A stretch of 29,040 nucleotides of DNA. Origin: an uncultured Erythrobacter sp. (GTDB taxonomy: Bacteria > Pseudomonadota > Alphaproteobacteria > Sphingomonadales > Sphingomonadaceae). Shown one piece after another: positions 5,826-15,441 of the stretch (the stretch's first letter is position 1; each line of letters opens with the position of its first letter). The stretch covers positions 1 through 29,040 of the forward strand of contig CAJXTZ010000027.1 of assembly GCA_913061345.1 (NCBI GenBank), read 5' to 3'. A program made the translations under genes and the position numbers. Below the pieces are notes generated by a model. That model did not search any database. It saw only the letters and a list, made by a program, of their open reading frames with translations, and was not told where the DNA came from.

Positions 5826-6395
5826 ATGCAAGCAGAATTTGCACATGAACAGGCGCAGGGTTTCCTGCGGCAGCGCAACCGCTTCGCCGTGCTGGCAGGC
5901 GCTTTGGGCCTGACCACGCTGGTCAGCTTCGGCGCTGCTGCGACCCGCGACGAAAAGGTCGTGCTGGTGCCGATCACTGCCGAGCGGATCACCGTCTCGA
6001 GCGGCGGGGTCGACGCGCCCTATCTCGAGCTTGTCACCCGTGACACGGCGCTGATGCTCCTTAACCGGGCACCGGAAAGCCTCGACTATTGGATGGCCAA
6101 CATCCTGAAGCTTGCCGATCCCGCCGCGCACGGCGCGCTCAAGGCTGAGCTCGTCCAAATCGTCGAGGAGCAGCGCGGCTCGGACATCTCCCAGGCCTTC
6201 GTGATCGCCGAGATCCACGTCGATCCCAAGGCCCTGACCTCGAGCGTCACCGGCACGCTCAAGACCTTCGTTGGCGCGCAGGTGATCGCGAGCCAGCGCC
6301 GCGCTTTCCGTTTCCGCTGGTCAAAGCGGGGCCTCAGCCTCGCGCTCGCCGGCTTTGAGCAACTTCCCACCGACAAGGAGGACATGGACCAATGA
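5826..6395 (+). CDS. traE: Type IV conjugation protein TraE
   Basis: The 189-residue homologue of TraE (F: 188), a VirB8-like scaffold protein of the conjugation channel. It is anchored by one N-terminal helix (about residues 20-39, FAVLAGALGLTTLVSFGAA) with the rest in the periplasm. The body contains the TraE pattern (VLVPITAERITVSSGGVDAPYLELVTRDTALMLLNRAPES, here split across residues about 46-84) and the tail has VGAQVIASQRRAFRFRW. The stop overlaps the traK start by 4 bp (ATGA), which suggests coupled translation. Confidence 0.92.
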   Translation: MQAEFAHEQAQGFLRQRNRFAVLAGALGLTTLVSFGAAATRDEKVVLVPITAERITVSSGGVDAPYLELVTRDTALMLLNRAPESLDYWMANILKLADPAAHGALKAELVQIVEEQRGSDISQAFVIAEIHVDPKALTSSVTGTLKTFVGAQVIASQRRAFRFRWSKRGLSLALAGFEQLPTDKEDMDQ

Positions 6396-7207
6396 GTCCT
6401 TTCTCATCCCCATTTGCTGCCGCACTCGCCGGTACCGGCCTTGCCTGTTTCGCGATGGGCGCAACAAGGCGCCCCGATCCCGGATTGAAGCTCACCGGTC
6501 TTGCTGTGCTTGCCTTCGCGCTCACGCCGGTCCCGGCGCATGCCGACCAGTTCGTCGAGGCTGCTGATAACGCGACGATCGATTGCGAGCTGGCGCGCGG
6601 TGAACTCACCCGGATCGCGCTTATCGATGACGGCTTTGCCAATGTCTCGAAGATCGCGAGCGGCTTTCCCTACAACGACTTCCGGGTGACGCACGAGCCG
6701 GTGCGCGGAGACATCTATATCTCCGTGCCTCCGCAGTTCGCCGCGGCGCGCGTCAGCTTCTTTGCCACCAGCAAAGCGGGCTACGTTTACAGGTTCGCCT
6801 GCCGCCTCGGCGGCGAGGAAGCGACCCAGCTGTTTATCACCAACCCCGCACTAGCCAAAAGCGAAGCGGCAGAATGGGAGACCGAAACTGGCCCGGAAGA
6901 CACCGCGATCCGGTTGATCGAGGCGATGGCGAGCGATGCCGTCCTGCCCGGCTTCACCGCGCGCGCAGAGCTGTCCGCTCCGCGCCGGACCGGCGGGATC
7001 GAAGTTCAGCTTGTTGCTGAATACCAGGGCGACGCGTTTACCGGTCAGCGTTTCCTTATCCGCAACCTTGGCCAAGACAGCCTTGCGCTTGGCTCCGAGC
7101 GCGAAGCGCCCGCAGGCGCGCTCGCTTTTGCCTATGGCCGCGACGCACTCGCTCCCGGCGAAGCGACCAGCGCCTTCCTTGTCTTTGCAAAGGGAGGGCT
7201 CGACTGA
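6392..7207 (+). CDS. traK: Type IV conjugation secretin-like protein TraK
   Basis: A 271-residue outer-membrane core component of the F-type channel (VirB9-like), which assembles with TraV and TraB. The N-terminus is longer than usual. A first hydrophobic stretch (residues 8-24) precedes the real-looking signal peptide (about 32-51, LKLTGLAVLAFALTPVPAHA then DQF), so a start at the Met at 6455 is possible. The ATG at 6392 is kept because AAGGAGG precedes it and it overlaps traE by 4 bp. After the signal the chain is beta-rich, as expected for TraK (F: 242 residues). Confidence in the family rests on position between traE and traB and on the signal-plus-beta layout. Confidence 0.85.
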   Translation: MSPFSSPFAAALAGTGLACFAMGATRRPDPGLKLTGLAVLAFALTPVPAHADQFVEAADNATIDCELARGELTRIALIDDGFANVSKIASGFPYNDFRVTHEPVRGDIYISVPPQFAAARVSFFATSKAGYVYRFACRLGGEEATQLFITNPALAKSEAAEWETETGPEDTAIRLIEAMASDAVLPGFTARAELSAPRRTGGIEVQLVAEYQGDAFTGQRFLIRNLGQDSLALGSEREAPAGALAFAYGRDALAPGEATSAFLVFAKGGLD

Positions 7208-8529
7208 TGGCCGAGGCACCAACACAACCGCAGAAGACCGAAACAAAGCCCATGCCGGGATCTGCGCAAGCCCGCGAGAGCGGCCGGCGGAACCTCAATT
7301 CCCAGATCGCGCAGCGCCAGAAGCTGCTGCTCGCCGGGATCGGAGCCATCGCGCTCATCGGCGGCGGCATGTTCATCTTTAGCGGCGATGGCGACGACGC
7401 CGGAGCGGATGCAAACGGCGCGGCAACGATCGACACCGGCGGCCTCGTCAATCGCAATCTCTCACAGCGCGAGTTCGTCGCAAGCTACGGCAACCGCCTC
7501 GACGCGCAAGGCCGCGCGATCAAGGACCTGGAACAAGCCCAGCTGCCGACCGCGCAAGTCGAACAGGAACTCGAAGCGCTGCGCAGCGAGAATGCGCAGA
7601 TGCGCTCGGACGGCCAGGCGGCGATCGACGCGATTTCTTCCGAAAACGCTGCACTGCGCTCGCAGCTAAGCGACCCGGCAAGAGTTTCTGCAGAGCCCAT
7701 GCCCGTACCGCCGCCACCTGCCTATGGGCCCGGTGTTGGCCCGGGCGCACCAATCCAGCCACCACAGCCCGGAATACAGGCACAAGGCGGCGAGCTCAGC
7801 CTGATGAGTTTCGGTGCCGAGGCGGGCAAGGACGGCAAGCCGCGAGCGGCCGAGACAGCGCCTGCACTGCTGCTCGAAGCGAGCCGCGAGTATTTGCCGC
7901 CCAACAGCTATGCGCCGGCGACGGTCATTGTCGGGGTCGACGCATCAACCGGTGTCGCGAGCCAGAGTGATCCGCTGCCCGTGGTCCTCAGGATCACCGG
8001 CCCAGCCCGCTCGGTCATGCGCGGCAACAAGCTGCTTACCACCGACATCACCGGCTGCCTCGTCAACGGCGCGGCGCGCGGCGACCTCTCGGCAGAGAAA
8101 GTCTACGTCAAGCTGGTGCGCATGACCTGCGCGCAGCCCGGCGGGCGGTTCGCGGTCAGCGAGGTCAAGGGGTTCATCTCCTTTGCCGGCAAGTCCGGGG
8201 TGCGCGGCCGCGTTGTCAGCCGTGAAGGAAGCCTTGTCAGCCAGGCGCTGCTCGCCGGGATTGTCGGCGGCTTTGGACGCGGATTTTCCGCCAACGCCAA
8301 TGGCATCTTCACCGGACAAGTGGGCAGCGATGGCCAGCGCGAAGCGCTCTCGCCAACCGACATTCTTGCCGGCGGCTTCGGCCAGGGTGCTGGCGAGGCT
8401 GCCGATACGGTCAGCCGCTACCTCATTGAACGCGCAGAACAATATCAACCAGTCGTCGAGATGCCGACCGGCATCGAGGTCGAGATCGTCTTTCTCGACG
8501 GCGTCCATGTCAGGAGCTCCTCCAAATGA
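7207..8529 (+). CDS. traB: Type IV conjugation channel protein TraB
   Basis: A 440-residue VirB10-like protein spanning inner to outer membrane. The cytoplasmic N-terminus is followed by a transmembrane helix at about 38-58 (KLLLAGIGAIALIGGGMFIFSG), then a coiled-coil stretch (about 92-155, with repeated Glu/Gln/Leu heptads such as QVEQELEALRSENAQMRS), a Pro-rich linker (about 160-185, PVPPPPAYGP...) that crosses the periplasm, and the C-terminal beta-barrel-like domain containing VIVGVDASTGVASQSDPLPVVLRI and the lipid-facing Gly/Ala segment near GIVGGFGRGFSANANG. F TraB is 475 residues. The start overlaps the traK stop by one base. Confidence 0.93.
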   Translation: MAEAPTQPQKTETKPMPGSAQARESGRRNLNSQIAQRQKLLLAGIGAIALIGGGMFIFSGDGDDAGADANGAATIDTGGLVNRNLSQREFVASYGNRLDAQGRAIKDLEQAQLPTAQVEQELEALRSENAQMRSDGQAAIDAISSENAALRSQLSDPARVSAEPMPVPPPPAYGPGVGPGAPIQPPQPGIQAQGGELSLMSFGAEAGKDGKPRAAETAPALLLEASREYLPPNSYAPATVIVGVDASTGVASQSDPLPVVLRITGPARSVMRGNKLLTTDITGCLVNGAARGDLSAEKVYVKLVRMTCAQPGGRFAVSEVKGFISFAGKSGVRGRVVSREGSLVSQALLAGIVGGFGRGFSANANGIFTGQVGSDGQREALSPTDILAGGFGQGAGEAADTVSRYLIERAEQYQPVVEMPTGIEVEIVFLDGVHVRSSSK

Positions 8530-9398
8530 ACTACAATGACCACCGCCCGGGCCTGAAGACCCGGGCCGCACACTTCGCCCTAGCCTGCTCGGGTGCCGCT
8601 GCCGTCCTTACGCTCGGGGTCTCGGCCGTCACCGCTATGCCGGCATCGGCTTCGGCGCTGGCAAGCGATGTCGCGCAGGCGCTGAAGCTGCGGCTGCCCA
8701 AGACCCCGATCAATGCGATCAGCTGCGATCAGCTCGGCCCATGGTGCGAAGTCGTTTCAGCCGACACGCTGTTCTACATCGATGAGACCGCGCGCTACCT
8801 GTTCGTCGGCCGGCTCTACGATATGGAAGAACGGCGCGATGTGACCGCCGCACGCTTGCTCGAACTCAATCCCGACCTGCTTGCCGCCGGTGCACCGCGC
8901 GCCGGAGGCGAGACGCAACCGACCGGAGACAAAACTCCGGCCCAGACGGCCGCAGCTAACGTCGATCTTTCCACCCTTCCGGCAGCCGGTGCGATCCACT
9001 GGGGCAATCCCAAGGGCGAAAAGCTCGTGGTCTTCTCGGACTTCCAATGTGGCTACTGCCAGCGCCTGGCAGGCGAACTCGCCAAGGCAAAGGTCCATGT
9101 CGAAGAGCGACCGATTTCAATCTTCGGCTCGGCGAGCCGCAAGGTCTCCGAAGCCGTGCTGTGCGCGAAGGATCCGGTCAAGGCTCTCCATGCCGCCTAT
9201 GCCGGGCAGGCTCCGGTGATGGACAAGACCTGTAAGCAAGCAAAAGCGCTCGATGCCAACGAGGCCTTTGCCAAGGCCAACGATTTTAGCGGGACGCCGG
9301 TAATCGTGCGCGCCCGCGATGGGGCGGTGCTCCATGGCTACCGCGATGCTGCGACAATCCGCCGCTTCGTCTCACGCGCGAAGGGAAGCGCGAAATGA
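8526..9398 (+). CDS. dsbC: Periplasmic thiol:disulfide isomerase, DsbC-like
   Basis: A 290-residue secreted DsbC/DsbG-type isomerase that corrects disulfides in the cysteine-rich Tra proteins. A signal peptide occupies about residues 12-45. The N-terminal dimerisation-type domain includes C67/C74, followed by a Gly/Thr/Ala linker (about 122-145) and a thioredoxin-fold domain with VFSDFQCGYCQRL (active site CGYC, 175-178), an extra cysteine pair (C213, C236) as in DsbC, and the cis-proline loop SGTPVIV (P258). A dsbC gene between traB and traV is a known arrangement in F-like elements of the SXT kind. It overlaps both neighbours by 4 bp. Confidence 0.92.
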   Translation: MNYNDHRPGLKTRAAHFALACSGAAAVLTLGVSAVTAMPASASALASDVAQALKLRLPKTPINAISCDQLGPWCEVVSADTLFYIDETARYLFVGRLYDMEERRDVTAARLLELNPDLLAAGAPRAGGETQPTGDKTPAQTAAANVDLSTLPAAGAIHWGNPKGEKLVVFSDFQCGYCQRLAGELAKAKVHVEERPISIFGSASRKVSEAVLCAKDPVKALHAAYAGQAPVMDKTCKQAKALDANEAFAKANDFSGTPVIVRARDGAVLHGYRDAATIRRFVSRAKGSAK

Positions 9399-9982
9399 GC
9401 CGGTTCCCGATCCTGCGCGCCCTGCTGCTCGCCGCGCCGCTCGTCATGGCGAGCGGATGCACCAGCCTCGGGAACAATGTGAAAGGCAGTTTTGCCTGCC
9501 GCGCTCCAGATGGAACCTGCGCGCCCACCTCCACCATCGATGCCGGGGCAACCGGCATCGACCGGGCCGAAGCCGGGCAAGCACATCGCCCCCTGCCGAC
9601 GACTGGCGAAGCGGTCCGCCGCCTGCAGGTCGTACTGGCTGGCTACCGCGACGAAGCCGGCCGCGAGCACGACGCGCGGGTCGTGCACCTGACGCTGCCC
9701 GAACCTGTGGGAACAGGCTGGCGTGCACCGCAAGGACGCCGGGACATTCTCCGCTCGCTGGGCGCGACCATCGCCGCAGCCCGCGAGGGCAACCCCGCAC
9801 CTGATTCACACCCGACAGAGCACCACACGACACAAAGATTGCCGGAACAGCTGTTTATCCCCTCGCAGCCCATTCCGGCGATGCCCGGCGCAGTCGCGCC
9901 GGAACCCGGGGGACCTGGCTCGTTTTCCCCTCCCCGCGAGCCGGTCCCCCACCCTGACATGCACGAAGGAGACAGCCAGTGA
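9395..9982 (+). CDS. traV: Type IV conjugation lipoprotein TraV
   Basis: The 195-residue outer-membrane lipoprotein of the F-type core complex (VirB7-like), expected to anchor TraK in the outer membrane. A lipoprotein signal ends in the lipobox VMASGC with lipidated C22. The mature start is TSLGNNVKGSFACRAPDGTC, matching the TraV signature of a Cys pair shortly after the lipid anchor. The C-terminal half is Pro-rich and low in complexity. F TraV is 171 residues. It overlaps dsbC by 4 bp, and its stop overlaps the GTG of traC. Confidence 0.9.
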   Translation: MSRFPILRALLLAAPLVMASGCTSLGNNVKGSFACRAPDGTCAPTSTIDAGATGIDRAEAGQAHRPLPTTGEAVRRLQVVLAGYRDEAGREHDARVVHLTLPEPVGTGWRAPQGRRDILRSLGATIAAAREGNPAPDSHPTEHHTTQRLPEQLFIPSQPIPAMPGAVAPEPGGPGSFSPPREPVPHPDMHEGDSQ

Positions 9983-12522
9983 CGCTATCCTTAGCCGCAG
10001 CGCGCGATGCGCTATCGCGCAGGCTTTTTGCCGATACGGCGCGACCTGAAAGAGATCGCGCGCATTTCGGGCTCGACATGCTCTCGGACTGGCTTCCTTA
10101 CCGGGTCTATGACGAGGGCGCGAAGCTCTACCGCAATGCGCGCTCGAAAGGCTTCGTCCTCGAAGTCACCCCGCTGATCGGAGCTGACGAACAGACCGGC
10201 GAGATCCTCGGGCAGTTCTTCTCCGAAGGGCTGCCGCAGGGTGCCTGCCTTCAGGTTCTGAACTTTGCTTCCCCGCGGATCGGCAATGTCGTCGCCCCCT
10301 GGTTCGCCCCGCGCTACGAGCAGGGCGGGATCTACGAGGCCATCGCCAGGGCCCGGACAAAGGGCCTGTATGACCTCGTCTGGAATTCGGGCTCGGCGCA
10401 TGCGCCCTTCCATGCCCGCAATGTCCGGGTGATCGTCTCGCTCGGCGTGCCGGTTCCCGGCAGCGTGACCGATGCCGAGCTGTCCGAATGCCGCGAAGGC
10501 CTGATGGGCATGCTCCATTCGCTCGGGCTGCAGGCACAGGAACTGCGCCCGAACGGGCTGCTGGCGCTGATTGATGAGCTGACCTCGCCGACCACCGCGC
10601 ATGAGCCGGATGTCCATGCGTGGAACCCGCACGATACACTCCAGGACCAGGCGATCCGGCGTGATATCGAGCTCGAAATCGAGGATGATCGTATGATTCT
10701 GCGAACCGAACGGTTCCGCGAGACCGGGCGCGACGCGCACGGTCATCCCGAAGTTGGCGAATGTTATCCCGACCATTTCGACATGCGCCATTATGCCGTG
10801 CGCTCGACCCCTGAACGCTGGGCGCCCTGGGAATGCGCGCGGCTCATCGGCGACATGTTTGCCGACAAGCTGCGTTTTCCCTGTCCCACCGCGACCATGC
10901 TGTGCCTCGTCTATCCCGACCAGGAAGCGGCCTCGGCGCGGGCGGGCTTCAAATTCATGCGCACGACCAGCCTCAGCCAGACCAAGAGCGCGAGCTTCCT
11001 GCCCAAGCTTGCCGAACAGTCAGCCGAATGGCGCCATGTCCAGGCCGAGCTGCAGGCGGGCAAAAAGCTCGTGAAACTGTTCTACGGCCTCACCAGCATT
11101 TCGCCGCTCGGCCAGGGCGATGCGCATGAGCGTGTGATTAAGGCGATCTACAAGGCGGCAGGCTGGGACCTTGCCGACGAGCGCTTTCTGCAGCTCCAGG
11201 GCCTTGTCGCAGCCTTTCCGCTCAGCCTTGCCGACGGGCTGGCCGACGACATGGCGCGCCTTAAGCGCCTCAAGACCATGCTCTCGACCACGGCCGCGAA
11301 TATCGCCCCGATGCAGGGCGAGTATCTTGGCGGGGCCATCCCGCATTTGCTGCTCGTCGGCAGGCGGGGCCAGCCCTTCTGGTGGTCGCCCTTCGAGAAC
11401 GACGCGGGCAATCACAATATCGCGATCTGCGGCAAGTCAGGCTCAGGCAAATCAGTACTTCTGCAGGAACTTTGCGCTGCATTGCGTGGCGCCGGCGCCA
11501 AGGTCGTTGTGATCGATGACGGGCGCAGCTTCGAGCATTCGGTGAAGCTGCAAGGCGGCCGCTTCGTCGAGTTCACGCTCGCTTCCGGCTTTTCGCTCAA
11601 TCCCTTCTCGATGGTCGACGATGTCCGCGCCCATGAGGACGAAGACTACCGGCTCGACTGTTTCGCGATGATTAAGGCCATGGTCGGCCAGATGGCCCGG
11701 CCCAGCTCCGCGCCCAGCGATACCGAGCGCGGCCTTATCGACCAGGCGGTGACCGCAACCTGGGAAGCGCTTGGCAGCGGCGCATCGGTCGATGATGTCG
11801 CGCATGCGCTGCAAGGCTCGGAAAGTGAAGCGGGGCGCGATCTTGCGACCGCGATCGCGCCGTTCTGCCGCGGCGGCAGCTACGGCGGGTTCTTCTCCGG
11901 CAAGGCCAGCTTTGCGCTCGATGACGATTTCACCGTCTTCGAGATGAGCGACCTTGCAAGCCGTGAAGAACTGCGAAGTGTGGTTCTCTCGGCAATCATG
12001 TTCATGACCGGACAGGCCATGACGCGCAGCTCGCGTGCCACCAAGAAGCTGCTGCTGATCGACGAGGCCTGGGCGATGCTCAAGGGCGGCTCGATGGGCG
12101 AGTTCGTTGAGACCTATGCCCGGACAGCACGCAAATATGGCGGCGCGCTCGCGACTGCCACCCAGTCGCTCAACGATTACTACAAGTCCGATGGCGCGCG
12201 CGCTGCACTCGAGAACAGCGACTGGATGCTGGTGCTCCAGCAGAAGGCCGAGACCATCGCCGATTTCAGGGCCAATGCGCGGCTCGACATGGATGATCGC
12301 ACCGAGACGCTGATCCGCAGCCTCAAGCGCTCGGGCACCGAATACAGCGAGATCTTCATCAAGGGACCCGAGACCGAAGCTGTCGGACGCCTCGTGCTCG
12401 ATCCGTTTTCGGCGACGATCTATTCCTCCGATCCCGACACCTATGCCGCGATCCAGGAATGCGAGCGACGCGGGCACAGCCTCGCCGATGCGATCCGCAT
12501 AGTTGCGGGAGACGCGCGATGA
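9979..12522 (+). CDS. traC: Type IV secretion ATPase TraC (VirB4-like)
   Basis: The 847-residue cytoplasmic ATPase that powers pilus assembly and substrate transport (F TraC: 875). The N-terminal half is the TraC/VirB4 domain (FGLDMLSDWLPYRVYDEGAK near residues 29-48). The C-terminal half is a RecA-like motor with Walker A GKSGSGKS (485-492) and Walker B LLLIDEAW (D695, E696), followed by ATATQSLNDYY, the conserved glutamine motif. The GTG start at 9979 overlaps traV (GTGA), and GGAGACAG precedes it. The stop overlaps the next gene by 4 bp. Confidence 0.96.
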   Translation: MTLSLAAARDALSRRLFADTARPERDRAHFGLDMLSDWLPYRVYDEGAKLYRNARSKGFVLEVTPLIGADEQTGEILGQFFSEGLPQGACLQVLNFASPRIGNVVAPWFAPRYEQGGIYEAIARARTKGLYDLVWNSGSAHAPFHARNVRVIVSLGVPVPGSVTDAELSECREGLMGMLHSLGLQAQELRPNGLLALIDELTSPTTAHEPDVHAWNPHDTLQDQAIRRDIELEIEDDRMILRTERFRETGRDAHGHPEVGECYPDHFDMRHYAVRSTPERWAPWECARLIGDMFADKLRFPCPTATMLCLVYPDQEAASARAGFKFMRTTSLSQTKSASFLPKLAEQSAEWRHVQAELQAGKKLVKLFYGLTSISPLGQGDAHERVIKAIYKAAGWDLADERFLQLQGLVAAFPLSLADGLADDMARLKRLKTMLSTTAANIAPMQGEYLGGAIPHLLLVGRRGQPFWWSPFENDAGNHNIAICGKSGSGKSVLLQELCAALRGAGAKVVVIDDGRSFEHSVKLQGGRFVEFTLASGFSLNPFSMVDDVRAHEDEDYRLDCFAMIKAMVGQMARPSSAPSDTERGLIDQAVTATWEALGSGASVDDVAHALQGSESEAGRDLATAIAPFCRGGSYGGFFSGKASFALDDDFTVFEMSDLASREELRSVVLSAIMFMTGQAMTRSSRATKKLLLIDEAWAMLKGGSMGEFVETYARTARKYGGALATATQSLNDYYKSDGARAALENSDWMLVLQQKAETIADFRANARLDMDDRTETLIRSLKRSGTEYSEIFIKGPETEAVGRLVLDPFSATIYSSDPDTYAAIQECERRGHSLADAIRIVAGDAR

Positions 12523-12899
12523 TGAGCTCGCATCTGACCGACCGAGCCGAACCTGCAAATCTCAAAGCATTCCTGCCCTTCTTGCAGGGAACGTGCTTCA
12601 TCCTGATCGAGACCGCGCGCTTCGCCGCGACATCGCTTCTCATCGCGCTTGGCCTGCCGCTCGCACTGTTCCTTTTTGTTGCAGGATGGGATTTGCACGG
12701 GCTGTTCACCCAGCTCGGGAATCTCTCCAACCGCTATCTCGAGGCGGACGGGCTGCGCCGCAGCCTGTTCAGCCAGGACCTCAAGATCTGCTTCCTGATC
12801 ACATGCGGCGCGGTGACGCTGTTTCGCATGCCGCACTTTCTGCAGCGGCTCGCAGCCGACTTCGAGACCCATCCTGACAAGGAGCCAAGCCGTGGCTGA
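12519..12899 (+). CDS. Hypothetical two-helix membrane protein of the tra operon
   Basis: Not recognised as an F Tra protein. It has 126 residues and begins at the ATG (12519) that overlaps the traC stop. Two hydrophobic segments lie at about 25-60 (CFILIETARFAATSLLIALGLPLALFLFVAG) and 90-105 (LKICFLITCGAVTLF). The stretch between them is amphipathic (LHGLFTQLGNLSNRYLEADG). Its place between traC and trbI, with an 8-bp overlap into trbI, makes it an integral operon member, probably an accessory inner-membrane component. In F this interval holds several small genes of other families. The open frame also extends further upstream inside traC, but that extension is not credible. Confidence 0.75.
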   Translation: MMSSHLTDRAEPANLKAFLPFLQGTCFILIETARFAATSLLIALGLPLALFLFVAGWDLHGLFTQLGNLSNRYLEADGLRRSLFSQDLKICFLITCGAVTLFRMPHFLQRLAADFETHPDKEPSRG

Positions 12900-13278
12900 C
12901 ACCAACCGATTACAATCTTTTAATCAGCCTCTGCTGCTGAAGATTGCCGCGGTCCTGGCCATCGCTGCCGCGCTGCTCTGGGCAGCCTGGGTCAGCCGCG
13001 AGCTGACCGAGCCCCGCCAGGAAATCGTCACGGTCAGGCTTGCCGAGACCATCGCCGCTTTCGTCGATGCGGAAGCGCGCGAAACCCGTGATCCCGAAAC
13101 CAGCCAGGCGCGCGTGCTCGCCTTCCTCAAGGCCTCCGAACGCGCGGTGACAGACATGGGAAGCGATGGCCGCGTGGTGCTGGTCGGTGAAGCGGTGCTT
13201 GCAGGCGGCGCGCCTGACGCGACCGATGAACTGCGCATGCGGATCGCCCGCGAGCTCGGACAAGGAGAAGCGCCATGA
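12892..13278 (+). CDS. trbI: Type-F conjugation protein TrbI
   Basis: A 128-residue inner-membrane protein, the same length as F TrbI, implicated in pilus extension and retraction. It starts at GTG (12892) after AAGGAG. One membrane helix (about residues 16-34, LKIAAVLAIAAALLWAAWVS) is followed by a periplasmic domain opening with the TrbI signature IVTVRLAETIAAFVDAEA and containing ASERAVTDMGSDGRVVLV. It overlaps the previous gene by 8 bp and the peptidase gene by 4 bp. Position directly before the S26 peptidase and traW supports the call. Confidence 0.88.
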   Translation: MADTNRLQSFNQPLLLKIAAVLAIAAALLWAAWVSRELTEPRQEIVTVRLAETIAAFVDAEARETRDPETSQARVLAFLKASERAVTDMGSDGRVVLVGEAVLAGGAPDATDELRMRIARELGQGEAP

Positions 13279-13796
13279 AAGGCCTTTCCAAGCGTATCAT
13301 CCAGACGCTCAAACGCCCGATCGTCCTCACCGCGCTCGTCCTGCTTCCCCTGGGATGGAGCGCCGTCGATACCTTCGCGAAAGATCACGCCTTCCTTATC
13401 AATGCGAGCCCGAGCCTACCCAACTGGGCCTTCTGGCTCGATCGTGCTGCGCCCATCGAGCGCGGCAGCCTGATCTTCTTCGAACCGCCGGCAAGCAAAC
13501 TCGTCGAAGCCCATTTCGGGAAAGGAGCCCAGCTCTTCGGGAAGCGGGTGCTCGGCATGCCCGGCGATGTCGTGAGCCACCGCGGCCACGAGGTCTTCAT
13601 CAACGGCCGCAAGATCGCCGCGCGGCTCGATGAAACCAGCCTCGACATAAAACTCCACAAAGGCCCCGAAGGTCCGATCCCCGAAGGCTGCTTCTACACC
13701 GGGACCGACCATCCGCGCGGGCTCGACAGCCGCTACGCCGAAATCGGCTTGATCTGCCGCGGCCAGATCCTTGGCAGCGGGAGGGCGATCCTGTGA
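13275..13796 (+). CDS. Conjugative S26 signal-peptidase-like protein (TraF/TrhF type)
   Basis: A 173-residue membrane-bound serine peptidase of family S26, the subfamily of RP4 TraF, which cleaves and cyclises the RP4 pilin. A basic start is followed by one helix (about 15-33, PIVLTALVLLPLGWSAVDT). The catalytic serine box reads NASPSLPNW (S47), the lysine box GKRVLGMPGD (K90), and the C-terminal box has GTDHPRGLDSRYAEIGLI. The classical F plasmid has no such gene in this place; R27- and SXT-like systems do. A role in processing TraA is inferred. It overlaps trbI and traW by 4 bp each. It should not be confused with the thioredoxin-like F TraF encoded further on. Confidence 0.9.
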   Translation: MKGLSKRIIQTLKRPIVLTALVLLPLGWSAVDTFAKDHAFLINASPSLPNWAFWLDRAAPIERGSLIFFEPPASKLVEAHFGKGAQLFGKRVLGMPGDVVSHRGHEVFINGRKIAARLDETSLDIKLHKGPEGPIPEGCFYTGTDHPRGLDSRYAEIGLICRGQILGSGRAIL

Positions 13797-14427
13797 GAAA
13801 GCTCCTGGCCCCATCGATCCTGCTTGCAGCCCTGCTTTGCCCGGCGCAGGCACTCGCCCGAGACTATGGCCAGCGCGGCACGGTCTTTCCGGTGATCGAA
13901 CGCGACCTGCTCGAACAGATTCATTCCCGCCTTATGCAGATGGAACAATCGGGCGAGACTGCGCGCCTCAACGGAGAGCTGAAGCGCCGCACGATCGCCC
14001 GGGTAAACCGGCCCGATGCAGTCGCTGGAATAGCCCGGGCAAGCGAAGCGCGGCACTGGCAATTCGATCCGACGATCACGCTGGCTGCCGATATCAGGGG
14101 TGCGAGGGGCGAGTTGATCCATGCCGCCGGCACAAGGGTCAATCCGCTCGACAGCGTCCAATTGCGCGGCGATCTCCTGTTTCTCGACGGCGACGATCCC
14201 GACCAGCTTGCCTGGGCGCTGACGCAGGATACCAATGCCAAGCTGATCCTGGTGAAAGGGGCGCCGCTCGAACTCATGAAGGCCCGCCAGCGCCGCTTCT
14301 ATTTCGACCAGGGCGGCAAGCTCACGGCGCGGTTTGGGATCAGGTCCGTGCCGGCGCGCGTGCGTCAGGACGATCGGCTGCTCGAAATCAGCGAAATCGC
14401 ATTACCGCCCAGAAGGAGAACGGTGCG

Positions 14428-14431
<4 letters not shown>
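13793..14431 (+). CDS. traW: Type-F conjugation protein TraW
   Basis: A 212-residue periplasmic protein (F: 210) needed for F-pilus assembly, acting with TraU and TrbC. It starts at GTG (13793, overlapping the peptidase stop). The signal peptide LLAPSILLAALLCPAQALA is cleaved before RDYGQRGTVFPVIERDLLEQI, the conserved TraW opening. The C-terminal part has LLFLDGDDPDQLAWA and LILVKGAPLELMKARQ then RFYFDQGGKLTARFGI, all standard TraW landmarks. The stop overlaps the traU ATG by 4 bp. Confidence 0.94.

Positions 14432-15437
<1,006 letters not shown>

Positions 15438-15441
<4 letters not shown>

Noticed and set aside
5221..5992. Minus-strand frames of 162-207 codons opposite traA, traL and traE
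   Set aside because: These are shadow frames in GC-rich coding DNA; the plus strand carries three recognised Tra proteins in canonical order.
11452..12558. Long minus-strand open frame (368 codons) opposite traC
   Set aside because: It is antisense to the conserved ATPase domain with both Walker motifs, and its translation is Arg/Ala/Gly-rich shadow sequence of a GC-rich gene with no recognisable domain.
13771..14427. Upstream extension of the traU frame (and likewise of trbC from 14565 and traN from 16028)
   Set aside because: These extensions overlap conserved upstream genes; the internal ATGs have Shine-Dalgarno sites or 4-bp overlaps and start proper signal peptides.
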